Made by a program: the position numbers and the translations under genes
In this document: one piece after another, positions 26,341-38,924 of the stretch
Layout of the letters: every line of letters starts with the position of its first letter
Numbering within the stretch: position 1 is the first letter of the stretch
The notes under the pieces: model-generated
Told to the model about the DNA's origin: nothing
Databases searched by the model: none
The model's input: only the letters and a program-made list of their open reading frames with translations
From: Rachycentron canadum
Lineage: Eukaryota > Chordata > Actinopteri > Carangiformes > Rachycentridae
Direction: 5' to 3'
Length of the DNA stretch: 64,000 nt
Assembly (NCBI GenBank): GCA_038496675.1
Contig: CM076653.1
Coordinates: 11,281,275-11,345,274, forward strand

Positions 26341-28863
26341 ATGTCTTTTAAAAGGGAGGGTAATGACAAGAGTCAGTTGAATATCCTGAAGGTAACACTT
26401 TATTTTTATGTTTTTTTTAGCTTTTCTACAAGTGACCTCAGTTGAGATTTTGCTTGTTGTTGTCGTTAGCATGTTGCTAGCTAACGGTAAACTGTGGTAT
26501 TGCTTAACTACTCTTGCTGGTTATCGTCTTGTGTTTCAGAAAAGGCGAGTGGCGGATCTTTTGTCTAATTTTATTCCAGAGGATGAAGCAGCTCTTATGA
26601 AGAATGGAAGGTGAAGTTAATTTGGGCGGAAATCTTGTAACTTCAAGTTGTTAAAGGCTGCTGCTAACACATAGTAACCGATGATAAGAAGCTGAAATAC
26701 ATCCTGCTCTCTTGGTTTCTACAGATACACATGCCTTGTGTGCTCCTACCGTCCTGTGTTTGATACGGTTGATATGCTGACAGTCCACAGAAACGGGAAA
26801 AGGCATCTGGAAGGTGAGAATTCAAAACAGAGACTTACTCTTACTTACCATGTTTTGTACGTTTCAGGAGTCGTTGACTGTATTCTGGGGTACAAAGGGT
26901 GTATGCAGTTGCATCTACGTGTCTGCAAGATAATAGTTTTACTTCACGAAATATTTGCCATCTAGTATCACAGCAAAAAAAAATTCTCTCTGTTTACTTT
27001 GTTGATTATGTTCTAGATCAATTAATCATTTAAGCCTTACTGTCTTCAGTTATGGGACTAAGACAACCATAGTGATAAACATAAAATTAGAAGTGTGCAA
27101 AGTTATGGCTGATTTTTAACACCAACGAATACATAGAGTGGCCAATGTGTCATTTTTTTATTATCTTATTAGACTTGATATCATCAATTATTTTGGAAAT
27201 TGAATGAACTGACAAACTGTCTTTGCATAAAGTAACCAGACTGGTGTGTCTAATGTTTAGAAAATTCAGAAAATAAATAAAATTCCTGTCACTTTATCAC
27301 AATGATGCACAAATATTATGAAAGTAAAATCAATAAAGCTGTCCGGCTTATTGATTTGCCCCGGATGGCAAACAACGACCAGAAAGATTGAGAGGATAGC
27401 TACAGTACTATAAATAATTTGTATAAATGGTATGGTTGGTAATGGTTGATAAATTTGTGTTGACCCACAGCATATATCATCATATTTCATGTCATATAAC
27501 TCAAGATATATACAAGACTTAGAAAATGAAGGTTGTTTTTTTTTTTGTTTTTTTTTATGTCTCCAGGATTAAAATCATTCTATGGCAAAAAAGCACAGCT
27601 GAAGAATGAAATAACAAAAAGGCAACATGAAAACTACGTCCAGGCTGAAGACAGAGGGCAGGTTGGTAACTGAAACAGTTTGGAGTTTCAGGTGTGTTTG
27701 ATAGGTGTGTTTAGTTTACGTAGCATATGTTTCAGAACTGTGAGAAACTGTGGAACTCAGGAACAACAGACATGAGTCGACCTGATTGTTTTAGCTGGGA
27801 GAAAGTCAATGAATCATTTTTGGGGAACAACAACATGAGCTGAACAAACATCTTCCTTTCACTGACTGAGGCTGTCGGACCATGTTGTTGTCATGTCAAA
27901 GGACTTGCGTGGCAGCCCTGTGACCATCATATGACTGTGACAATGAATTTAAAGTGTTTGTCTGTTGTGAAAAACATAAACAACACTTTGGTCAAGTTGC
28001 CAACTGAGAGAGTTCCCAGTACCTTTTGAGAAATTTCTACAATCCACACAGACACACATAGAGCATGTTGTTGTGATTATAGGAATCCTCCAGTTCAGCC
28101 CCTTTACTGGCACAAACACGGAAGCTTACACATCACGCTTTATTGAAGACTGTACCTTATAACAGTTGCCATCGAAAAACCAGGTGAGTGAGATGCATGT
28201 TTAGTATACAAATTTCCACATATGCTTCAAATTTCAGAAAAGGAATAAAGGGAAAACAGAACCTTAAACTCAAACCTGTGATTTTTAAGCACTAAATCTG
28301 GAACAGGACCAGAGAGCATCGGCTCAGATCCCTGTGACAACGCTTGCAGCGATACCCCATCTGAGCAAGAACACGCACGTTGGAAAACTGAAGCATCGAA
28401 CACTGTGACACCAAACAGCTCAAGTGGCCTGACAGCAGGTAAAGTCTGTAACAGGAACTCTTTTATTCTCAGATTCAGCGTTGGAGAAAACCCCGGCCCG
28501 ATCATGCTTTAATTATGGGGATGTTTTGTCTTCTGTTGCCAATAAAGAGTTACATGTATCAAAAGACACAAAGGGATCTCAGCTTACAGTGGCACAGGAG
28601 ACAGAGCCCATAACAGCCCAGAGGAGGAGGGAGCTGGAGCACTACCTCAGACTGAAAAGGTTACTTACAGTTACTTTTTCTTTCGCTTGAGGTTAAACAT
28701 TAGTTGCTGAAGTTGTGCATTCTCACTATTAGATGTCTGCCTCTTTCACAGTGACGGATGGCTGCAAGACCGCAGTGGCCAGTGGATTAAAGACGAGAAT
28801 GTGGAGTTTGATTCAGATGAGGAGGAGCCTCCATCGCTTGACGGCCTGCCCACAAGTCACTGA
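26341..28863 (+). CDS. scnm1: Sodium channel modifier 1, U12-type spliceosome zinc-finger protein, eight exons
   Basis: Nuclear zinc-finger protein known as a component of the minor (U12) spliceosome, first found as a modifier of sodium channel splicing in mouse. Exons: 26341-26391, 26540-26610, 26725-26813, 27567-27661, 28083-28183, 28290-28438, 28473-28659, 28752-28863; together 284 aa (human 230). The N-terminus MSFKREGNDKSQLNILK and KRRVADLL match human closely. A matrin/U1-type zinc finger uses C44, C47, H62 and H68. Next come FYGKK, then LLAQTRKLTHHALLKTVPYNSC. The C-terminal block WIKDENVEFDSDEEEPP is nearly identical to human. The middle (exons 6-7, about 137-240) is Ser/Thr-rich, poorly conserved and accounts for the extra length. 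Exon 6 uses a weak acceptor (TTTTTAAG) and exon 7 a GTTACT donor, so those borders are less certain. Confidence 0.92.
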
Positions 28864-29529
28864 GAGGTGTAAGAACTGTGGGAACACAGCACAGATTAAC
28901 TTCAGAAGCAAACGTGCTGTTTCAAGCAGTCACAGCTCCACGTGCGAGGACTTTCGATAACTGAATCACATTGTATTCTTGTGTTGATTCCATCTGTGTA
29001 ATCTGTGGATTCACATTCACTCTTTAGTCATAACAGAAACCTTCTACTAGACTGAGATTAGCAGCTTGTCATACAGTCTACAGAATCCAATACTGTCAAT
29101 GTCACAAAATTGTGAACAGCTGAATATATAAAATGCGTGTTTCTCCAACTTGCGGAGAACTTTTGGTACTTCATGGAACATCAGAACTCAAGATTACAAT
29201 CAAGGATACCATAAATCATTTTTCAACATGTTTCTTCTGGTAGTGTTACTTTTTTCTTTGCGTTTCAACGCCTAAAAACTGTAGCCAGGGCTGCGTCCTA
29301 ATGTCTGGAAGACTTAATGGGATCATCCCGGTTTATTACTAATTCAGGATTATTTTTATAGTTTGGGCCTTAATTTCAATCGGTCATGATGACGTATTTA
29401 CCAAAGTAATATCTGAGAAATGGGAACACAGAGATGAAGCTCCCACAAAGTCATGTCAGTAATAGCCTCTCATTGTACAGGAAAACTACACAACATGAAT
29501 CAGGAAGTTGTTCTGTAAAATGGAGTTGA

Positions 29530-29895
29530 TGTCCATCCAACCATTTTGTTCTGCTTATCCTGGTTTGGGTCGCAGTAGCAGCAGGGTAAGCAGGGAATTC
29601 TAGGCTTCCCTCTCTCCAGCAACGCTTTCCAACTCCCCTTCAAGGATCCCAAGATGCTCCCAAGTCAGATGAGATGTGTAGTCCCTCCAGCAAGTTCTGG
29701 GTCAACGCTGAGGTTTCCTCACTGTTGGACATCCCCAGAAAACCTCCAGAAGAAGGTGCCCAGGGAGCATCCTTATCAGATGCCTCAACCACCTCAAATG
29801 GCTCCTTTTGGCGTGAAGGAGCAGCGACTCTACTCCAAGCTCCCTCTGAATGTCCATGCTCCTCATCTCACTATGGTTCTCAGCCAGTCTCAGCA
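29530..29895. repeat. Dispersed LINE-associated teleost repeat fragment
   Basis: The segment beginning CATCCAACCATTTTGTTCTG and running through 'gggtcgcagtagcagcaggg', 'tagtccctccag' and 'agatgcctcaaccacctcaa' follows a sequence I recognise from many fish genomes, usually attached to LINEs. It is degenerate and has no intact frame. I am not certain of the family name. Confidence 0.55.
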
Positions 29896-31439
29896 GTTAA
29901 TTTGGTGAGTACAGTTATAATTACTAATTAAAATTTGTCATATTGCTCCCCTGTGACTTTAGACCAAACTGAGTGCATCACATTAACCTCACCATCACCA
30001 AGCTAATGTCTTGTTCATGGACACTTCAGGATCAAAAGAGCAGCACTGAGCACTGAACAAACACGAATTTCCTGCTGAACATCTCTGGTCACCTGCAGAA
30101 TGAGCAGAGCTATATTTACCCCCCTTTGTTGTATATTTTACCCCTTTGAATTGTGTTCAATAGCCTCGTTCAGGAAGGACTAATCCTCAATCAGCTTTGC
30201 TATAAATCAGCAGAATTGGTGCTAATCTGGGTAGAGAAGCCACTAGTTGGCGTTCTCCACAACACAGTTGGTATGAATTGGATAACACCCATCAGGGGCA
30301 GCAGGAAGAGGCAGAGGGACTTAACATGGGTTAGTTTCTGATGACACTGCTAATATGTGTCAAAAGCATTTCATTATTTTTGAGCTCGGGGCATCAACAC
30401 CACATGGGGACGCTCTCAATATACTGAATGAGTAACATCTTTGTCGCTTGTCATGGAGATGTGGCAGGAAGAAATATAAACGCTGGTAAAATGGTTATCG
30501 ACGTTTCAAATTCTGATCACCTTTAATATCATGCTTGACCTTTTAATGGTACAACTTACACAGTCCTCGGACCCAAATATGACAAAAAAAGTAGAGACAT
30601 GGAACACAATATGGTGAATACATGTGCCACAGCATGCATGACATCCAGCATTACAATCCAAAAACACGCCTGTGTTTTATTGCAAAACAACGATCAAAGG
30701 AAAGAGAAAATCTCAGAATAGATTGTGGCGAGGCAACGCTGACTTTAAATCATTTAAAGATGCCAAATGTCAGTGAAGTCTATTTGACTTTAAAAAAAAG
30801 TGACCTTTTGAAAAAGTCTAAAAATCAGTTGATGGTAATGTCAAACGTGACATTAATTTAGAGCGCCTTAAAGAAACGAGCAAATAGGTTGAAGAAATGA
30901 TGGAGGGAACGGGGGCGGGAACCTGAGCAATACTGTCAAAATCCTCAGAGGTTAACAGCTGTTTCTGTTCATAAATCTCCACGGGTCCACAGGGGTGCAA
31001 CCCTCTTAAACTTGGTTCTTATATTTGGAACAAGGTAACTCAAGCCCAGCGGACTAGGTTACGTTTCCCATCAGGGTTTGATGGGGGGAGGTTAAAAATA
31101 GCTCAGGTGCTTGGGGGAAGTCAGAGGATCAGAGGAGACTAAGAGATTAAAGAACTTTGATTCTTTACATGAAGGCTTTATCTCAATCACTGCAGTACTT
31201 GTCAAACTTGTGACAATATTATCAATTAATAGAAATTATTAACTATTTAAGAGGATCTGGTTTTTGATTAAAAAGTCTCACATTTTGCACAGAATTGCTG
31301 TAAAATGTTTTAATGTTTAATTTATGGGCAGAATCAATGCATATCAAGAGACCTTGATCTGGGTTTTGGCGATGTTACAATCACACCATTGAAGAAATGA
31401 AATGAAAATCTATCGGTAACCTTGTTATATTCCTTGTTA

Positions 31440-31890
31440 AATGGACCTAAACTCTGGTTCTGAAAAGTGAAGCCAATGCTAAACCTTCATTCTCTCTAAT
31501 GACCATCAGGGGGCGACTTCACTGGTTGTTAAAGAAGTCAGATTGTATTGAAGTCTATGGGAAAATGTCCCTACTTCTCCCTTGATTTATTAGCTCAGGA
31601 AACATTTTCCTAATGTGTTTATGGTCTCAGTCTCTAGTTTCAAGTCTTCTTCAACACAATGTGCTGTTAATTTTTTTTTAATCAGGAAAATAGACCATAA
31701 AGCAGGGTATGCATTGATTGACAGAAAAAGTCAGATCCACCCCTCACTCCTCCTCAGCTCCATCTTCTCCTCCAAATATGGTTTCTTCTGGTTTCGAAAA
31801 ACCAAGATGGTGACAGACAAATTACAAGTGGAGCCTTCAAAATGCAGCTCACAAACCAATGGGTGACATCACAGAGGGTTGAATCTTTGT
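31440..31890 (-). repeat. Dispersed teleost repeat, copy 1 (minus orientation)
   Basis: Shares long near-identical blocks with 41020-41445 in the same orientation, for example 'aaccttcattctctctaat', 'gaccatcagggggcgac', 'gtctatgggaaaatgtccc' and 'tttatggtctcagtctctag'. The reverse complement of these blocks is seen at 39110-39440. It has no coding capacity. It resembles a repeat family I know from percomorph fish. Confidence 0.85.
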
Positions 31891-32547
31891 TACAAGACAT
31901 ATAAGCAAATCTTCACCTTGTGACTTCAATGAACCCGCGACGGGTTTCATACATCACAAACCTAGGAAATCAATCACGTCAAATTGCCGAAAGGAAGACT
32001 AAGCAACTAGCCACTAAGCAGGGCTGCTGCCTATTACAAGCCGAGATAGTAAACAACATAAACAAATTAAAGATGCTAACTGTTCCTCAACATGTGGCTA
32101 TAATGAGTCTCTGATGAGTCGCTGTTGTTTCCTACTGCAACCATCTTTACACTCTCTGTCATTGTGGAGCAAGCAGCACTGATGCACAGGGCACAATACG
32201 AGTTTCTCAGTGGGGAAATAAGAGTAGATGAGCTCCAGTTTTTAGTTTTTAGTGGGAAAACCATGGTAAACAAAATGTTAGTCTTTGTAGAGTATACCTA
32301 AAAACGTGTTTAGAGAGAAAATTTAAAAGCCCATTTTTGCCGGGCTGGGAGGTTTTCCCTGGAATCCAGTTTCAGATGTAGATACTGTAACATACCACGT
32401 AGGTATGTACGGCTTAGAGGCATCTCAACCAATATTACCCAAGAAAAATATTCACTTATCCAATATAAAATACTCATGTCTAAGGTGTAGAAACAATAAA
32501 ATTAAACTTGCCAAACATTTACAAAAAAATACTTGAATATATATATT

Positions 32548-32553
32548 TTTATT
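32548..32553 (-). terminator. Candidate poly(A) signal of tmod4
   Basis: AATAAA on the minus strand about 390 bp past the tmod4 stop codon, in an AT-rich stretch. Position and strand fit the gene; there is no transcript evidence. Confidence 0.45.
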
Positions 32554-32944
32554 TAAAGTATTTACAGATTGTTGTTTTTTCAGATAGCACCACATTGAAA
32601 GTGTTTTCATGAATGAGAAGTTAACCTTTTGTTTGGGATGATGTTGGCAATGCACAGACTAAAAGCACAAAAAAAAAAGACACTTCACATTTTTTGCTTG
32701 TGACCTATACATGCCTTTATGATGAATTGAGCAGTCTACAAAAAGCCGGCTGCGGTAAATGAAATGAAATGGTTGGACACGGATGCTTCGTTAGTGGATG
32801 CACGCTGACCCTGTTTGATTTTGGGAGGACTGATTCAGCTCTGGTGCACCACGTCGAGAAAGCTGGCACGAGGCTGTCGCTGGCTTGTCTTTGCAGGCTC
32901 TGACGGGCCAAACTGGTTGTTCTTCTGTTTGCTCCTTGTTACTT

Positions 32945-35900
32945 TCATCTTAATCTCTGCTGGCGGACTATATCGAGGAGAAAAGATAAGAAATAATTAT
33001 GACATGGAATTATGAGTCAATAATCTGCCATCTTTGCAGATCAGCAGCTCTAAATGGTGGCCACTCTTCCCCACAGCGGCTCATTTAAACTGATTTCTTA
33101 CTCACGAATGCACTGTAGATAATTATTCCCATTCTGCCAGAACTGTACATGCATATTTAAAGTGATTTCCTGAGCATGAAGTCAAAGCGTTTCTCACTCA
33201 TGTCGTTGTTCCGTGTGATGGCCATGGCGGCTCTGGCACGGGGACCCTGCTGGGTGAAGTGGTAGCCGAACCTGAGGATGCTGGAGTTGTTCTCCAACAT
33301 GGAAGCGATTTCCATCTCAACTGAATCTCCCAGCTTCTGCCTCTGCCATTGGGAAGAAAAGCATATTCATGTTCATTCATCTCTTCAGTTTCAATTTCTT
33401 GCACAATTTCTTGTATTAAACTGACAGCACATTACATCTACTGTGAGATGCACATGTCTAATGTGTGTGTGTCAGACCTGGTTGTCGATCTTCAGCTCCA
33501 CCAGTGTGGCGTTGTTGGCCATTGCCTTGATGATCGCCATCATGCCATCTGCAGTAATGAAGTTGGATTCGATATTAAGACTCTGCAAGCTGGTGTTCTC
33601 CTGAAGCATCTCAGCACATGCCTGAAACACACACAAATACACACCCACGCACAGTGAAATTATTTTAATTACGTCCTGATTTTAAAATTTGAGCATCCTT
33701 ATCACTATCTCTACTGGAGCCAGGCTTTAGAAACTATATTGGTTGTTATTTTGTTAATTGTTAAATTTTATATATCCAGGTATCTTCCAAAAAAATTGTT
33801 TTTAACTCGACCGTCATGCCTCTTAATTTCATTTCACACAAAAATACACACAGTTTTTAAGACACCTGTAATTCTTTTTCATGTATTTTAGATGACACCA
33901 GTGCAAAAGAACCTTTACATATAGTCTTTTAATAATGAAATAAAGCTTCCACTCATCGTTACATTATAGTTAATAGAAAAGAAGAGACATCTGCTTTAAT
34001 AAAATATAAAGCATATGTTTGTTTTCATTCCAAAGAAATCAATTGTATTTGCCTGCCGTCCAAAAGGGAAGTGTACTCACGTAGGCCACAGGGTCGTTGC
34101 TGCGGGTCGCGGCGATGCTCAGAGACTCCACGTGAGAGTTCCCTTTCATCGCCTCAAAGATCTCTTTCAGTGTTGGGATGGGAATGTCCTGCAGGAACGA
34201 TGAAGAGACATTGACTTTATGAGCTTTGGTTTTCAAGCTGCGGCCGTTAAAGGTTTTTATATCCTAATGCATCAAACCAGCAGAAGATTAGATTTAAATG
34301 AACTCCCATTCATTTTGAATATGTGATCTCTCACAGCTCTGTACTGTGGTGTCCCATCGGCCTGACCTTGATGTTGTTGAGGTTGACTTCTGTCAGGCTG
34401 CTGTCGTTGTTGTGGATCCTCTCCAGGGTCTCCTCCACATTAGTGGGGTTCGGTGGCTCTTCCGGGAAGATCTTGAATGGATCTGCTTTCACCACACCTG
34501 AAGGGAGACACAACATCACAGCTCAGACCACAGAGCAGCACATTGAAAGTCGGTGCACAGATAGATACATAGATAGATGGATTGGGAGGTGGGTAGGGAG
34601 GTAGATGGGTAGATTGATAGATTCGTTGGTTGGTAGATAGGTAGATAGATATATAAGTAGGTAGATGTGTAGATCAATAAGGAGGTAGGTACATACGTAT
34701 GTCGGTAGATAGATCTATAGGGAGGTAGGTAGGTAGACAGCAGGCCAGTAGATCAATAGATCAATAAATGGGTATGTAGGTATAATATATAAGAAAATAT
34801 ATAAAAGGAGGCGTCTTATGACTTCTTTGCAAGTGGAAAATGATGTCATACGTACTGTTGATGCCCTCTGTGTTGGCGATGGTGCCTGTGGTGCCCAGAG
34901 CGTCGTAGTACTGCTTGTTGCTCATCAGCGTGTACATTCCAAGGATAGCTGCAAGTACAAGAAAACAGTCACCACGAGCACGTCAGGGAGGCAGTTCACA
35001 AAAAAATATCTGAATAAGATCATGTGTCCTGCGTGTTTGTTTTTACATTCGTGCTGCTTTTGTGTCCACACACTGATATCACAGAGACAAATTCATAAAG
35101 AGAGTAACACCGAGTTGACAAAGAAAATATTTCTTTGATTTGTGTCCAAAAAGGCCAAGTTAGGTGTTTCCTCATTCCTCGTGTGGCTCTGCTCTGTGTG
35201 TCTGTTTGACGAGATAAAGTCTGTCTGTGTTTAGCAGAAAACTGTCCCTGGCTGTAATCTCCCAGTTTCCAGGGGCCCCGGTGGTTATGATACCACACAT
35301 AATACATGATTGTCAGGCTGATGGGGTGGGGCTCCAAAGTGTCTCAATGTTATTTTTGTTGACGTTGAGTCAGTTTTAAAGGACCCCACAGAGTCCTGGA
35401 CATCCAATGTATTATATATTTATGATCGGGTGTTTGTCAAAATGTGTGGAAACGGTGAGAGAAAGACACTAAAATTGTTGAGCTTAGAAGATCATCATTA
35501 CAATCAACCACCAAACACTAGCCCTAACCCACATTATACAGTAATCTTTCCCATTGTTAAAAAAAAAAAATAGTGATTACAGTAGTGATCTGTTATTACC
35601 AGCAGGGGGCAGACCTGCAGGTTCATTTCCTCTTTCTTTTTGTAACCTGCCAGCACCAAATTGTGTCACATGCCAACTGCTGTGACAGCGACCCCATTCT
35701 CCCCTACTCCCCCCCCCCATCCCTGAGCCTTCTGACCCGGAGTGGGGAACCATGGGAAGGGCCTTGTGAGGAGAGAGAGGCCGTGAAAGACAGCTGCCTG
35801 CTCATGGGTGTGGGCGTTATCAACCACAAACACCCCCACGTCATCTGGTTTGGCCCTGAGAATAACCTACAGTAGCTTTACAGCACAAACCAGACTGCAG

Positions 35901-38482
35901 ATAACTAAAACGCTCAATATAGCAACGTGTTAATGTCATAAATAAAAGGTGAAAATTAAGTCTCCAGGGTGACTTGTTGGCCCCACGCTCTCGCCAAACT
36001 CATGGAGCGGGTCGGCCAGGCCATTCATCCCCTTTTAGTCTGTTTGCCAAAAAGCCCAAACAAAAGACTGACAGAGGCTAACTGAGGTTTAATCCTCAGC
36101 TGGACTTGGTCCAGGGTCTCTCTCTCTCTGACAGGCTGATGGAGCTGGACAAACAGGCTCCCCTGCTCTGCCTTTCCGGATGCCTGCCTGTTTGATCTGT
36201 CACAGGAGTGTGGCTGGGTGTTCACTGTGTTCAAAGGCTCACGCTCAATACAGAAAACATGTTTCATGTTTCACTTTGATCTGTTTTATGTTTCAATTTT
36301 ATCCCACTATCATCCACTTTCATTTTACCTGAAATTGGTCAAGAAATCTAGCTCTTACTTTCTTACTTTATATATTTATTTATTGATCAGAGAGTGCACA
36401 TTTATTGACATGACTGACGTTTGCTAATCCCATCTCCAAATGCAGACTGTCCAATCACTGATTATCCAGGAAGGGCAGGCCTGTACAGTACCTTCCCTTG
36501 AGTCTGTTTCTTTGCCCCCGCTATCTCCATGTCCACTCCACCCTTCCATTGGTGGCCTGGGGGCCAGGCTTATTTATTTCTGTGCTGCTGAGTGTGGGGA
36601 ATTGGACCCCATCGCATGTCTGGCCGTGTCTGTTAGCCTGGGACTACTGGGCTGTGTCCGTGTTCAGAGAAAACAACATGAAGCAGCAGCAGAAAGATAA
36701 CTGGGTCTGTCTAATAGAACTATGTGGGTCAGAGCTACTGTGATGAAAACACTGAGGTCACACTATGTCATGCTGGGTTAATAAGCACTTGATGCTGGGA
36801 AACAGCATGAGCACAAACATGACATCATAGCAGGAACAGACCTTTTCTCACAGCAGACATTTTGGGAAAAGCACTACCTAACTTTTTCATAGCCCTTCGG
36901 CTTTAACACTTGTTTTTAGCTAAAACCCAATACTTTCATTTAACAGTGAAATCCTCAGGTTTTCTGTTGGCGTTTTTTGTTCCCATATTATTTTCATTGA
37001 CAGCGCACAATGAATCTTGGGATAGCTTGGGATAGGATAGGAAAAGGAGGACAAAGCTGCAAGGAGGCTGTGTGAACTGCGCTGCACATGTAATTTTTTG
37101 GCCAGTGTGTGAGTAGAGTATACAGTCTAGACTTGTCATGGCCTCACAACCTGAACAGGACAAGCAGTTTAAAGAATTCATGGATGGAGAGACACTGCTG
37201 CCTCTAGATGTATTAAGAATGAGCTGTAGTAACAATGTTGATCTAACCTGCAATATCACACATCTCAGCGTCAGTGGCATTTTTCAGAGCCTCCTCCAGC
37301 TCCGGCTCCAGTATCACGTCCTCGTGTTGGGTCATCTCCGCTGCTTTCTTGGGCACGAAGGCCTTTCCTTCAGATGCACAGAGAGAGTACATGTGGTAAG
37401 AAAAAAGACAGGAGGACAGTCAGATCAGAGATGAGAGGAAGGTTTTAAAAATAGGTCGAGACAGAAGGAAGAAAACGAAGCAAATAGACAGAAAATGACT
37501 GGCTTAACACAGATTTACAGAAGAAGCCAAATAAACGTGGTTTTCCACCTGATCTTTTTTCTTCCTCCTTTGCTTGTTTGTTGTCACAATTTCAGTTGTG
37601 AATCTGTGAAAATTACTACTGTATTCCTCTATTTCCATTTGTTAAATGTGTTGCCCAGCACAAATAGTCTCTGCCAAGTCATTTCCCAGTTGTAGGTCTG
37701 GACTACGATGATGAAAACAGCCCCAAAACTCACTGAGCTGCAAAAAAGCCGGCACAGACCTGAAATTAAGAGCCTGAGCAGCTGTGTGGTGGTACAATAC
37801 AGTACAGCTGACTGAACTATAGGTGAAAACCTACTGAGCCACTATATCCAGGATATGGCCCAATAGTAAATCTATCATTAAACCTCTGCTGATGTCCTAC
37901 AATGCAAATATTATGTGGATGTGAACACTGTGGGGAATAGGTTCCCTCTCCTCTCTTCAATGCCTTCAATGTCTCGATTATGATTTCACTTCCACTGTTC
38001 TGCACCCATGCATGCACAACGAGCTCTTGTGACAAAATTAAACAAGATTAAAGTGTTTGATGTGAATGTAAAAATCCTTCACCTTTTTTCTCCCCAGTGA
38101 AGGGCACCAGGTCCTCCCTGTCCTGGTGCTCCATGGCCTGCTTCTCCAGGTGCTGCATAAGGGCATCGCGGTCAAACGGCCCCGTCGGGCTCTTCTTCGT
38201 CTGGTCACGCTGCCGGAAGCCTGCTGGCAGCATGGCATTCTGGGAGAAACGGGGAGGTCAAATGTTATGTTGATGTGAAGAGGAAGAGGGAGGGAGAGAG
38301 ACTAGAATCACTGCTTAAGTGCAAAGTAGAGGAACATGTTTTATACGTATATTTATTGTCCATCAGGCTCTTCTCCCTACCTCGGGGTCCATCTCCTGCA
38401 ACTCATACTCCAGCTGATCCAGCTCCTCAGCACTGAGGCCCTTGAGGATGGCATCCTCATCGATGTCCCTGGGGTCCGACAT
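32945..38482 (-). CDS. tmod4: Tropomodulin-4 (skeletal-muscle pointed-end actin cap), nine coding exons
   Basis: Caps the pointed ends of actin filaments in striated muscle together with tropomyosin. Exons in order of translation: 38381-38482, 38083-38239, 37248-37367, 34856-34948, 34367-34497, 34081-34188, 33478-33621, 33198-33342, 32945-32967; 340 aa (human TMOD4 345). Blocks seen: LPAGFRQRDQTKKSPTGPF, DREDLVPFTGEKKG, LEPELEEALKNATDAEMCDI, AILGMYTLMSNKQYYDAL, NNIKDIPIPTLKE, SLNIESNFIT and FGYHFTQQGPRARAA. The second half is the leucine-rich-repeat cap domain, and the last 7-codon exon gives the ending RQQRLR, parallel to the human C-terminus. The first exon opens MSDPRDIDEDAIL, several residues shorter than the human start, with an in-frame stop upstream. 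Synteny with scnm1 and lysmd1 and this C-terminus favour TMOD4 over TMOD1-3. Confidence 0.94.
34559..34795. repeat. Degenerate GATA/GGTA tetranucleotide array in a tmod4 intron
   Basis: A run of AGAT, GGTA and TAGA-type tetramers lies in the intron between the exons at 34367-34497 and 34856-34948. The units are interrupted, so it is an ageing minisatellite-like tract. Confidence 0.85.
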
Positions 38483-38541
38483 GGCTCCTGAGGCTCCGGC
38501 TCACACACACACACACTCACACATACACACTGCTGCACACC
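38483..38541 (-). other. tmod4: 5' UTR portion of the first tmod4 coding exon
   Basis: On the minus strand a pyrimidine-rich tract with acceptor CTCACCCAG ends at about 38542. It is followed by a short leader with a GT-rich run and then the ATG. The leader has an in-frame TGA 18 nt upstream of the ATG, which fixes the start. The acceptor implies a separate upstream non-coding exon. Confidence 0.5.
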
Positions 38542-38924
38542 CCTGGGTGAGAAGAGAGAGGGGGAATTACAATGAGTGTTTTTATGGTGTCTTGTGTCCT
38601 TGGCTTGGCATCCAAAATAACTCAGCTCATTTAGTGCCGAGAGATTTAACACCAACCTCTGTTTACGCTCTTACCAAAAGGTTTAGTTTAAATAAAGATG
38701 GTTGAAATATTTTTATGCTTCTATGCTGGTGACAAATGTGAAGGAAGACATTGTGTGTTCACGTTGTCTGTCCAGATGTGTACATGTCAAATGCACCCAA
38801 CACACTTTTGTGAACATGATACATTGAGCTAAAACATTCACTTGGATTCAAGGTTGACTGGATTAGTCTTTGATGCTCGAGGGTCAAAATGACTTTGACC
38901 TCACGTCCGTTCCCATTCTTGAAA

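Larger units (their letters stand above)
28864..32944. other. Convergent intergenic region between scnm1 and tmod4
   Basis: Contains the scnm1 3' UTR (end not resolved), an LINE-associated dispersed repeat (29530-29895), one copy of a percomorph dispersed repeat (31440-31890) and the tmod4 3' UTR on the minus strand. I saw no further coding exon; the short frames are repeat shadows. Confidence 0.6.

Noticed and set aside
29654..29931. Two overlapping 84-85-codon frames after scnm1
   Set aside because: They lie inside a dispersed LINE-associated repeat, which explains the open frames.
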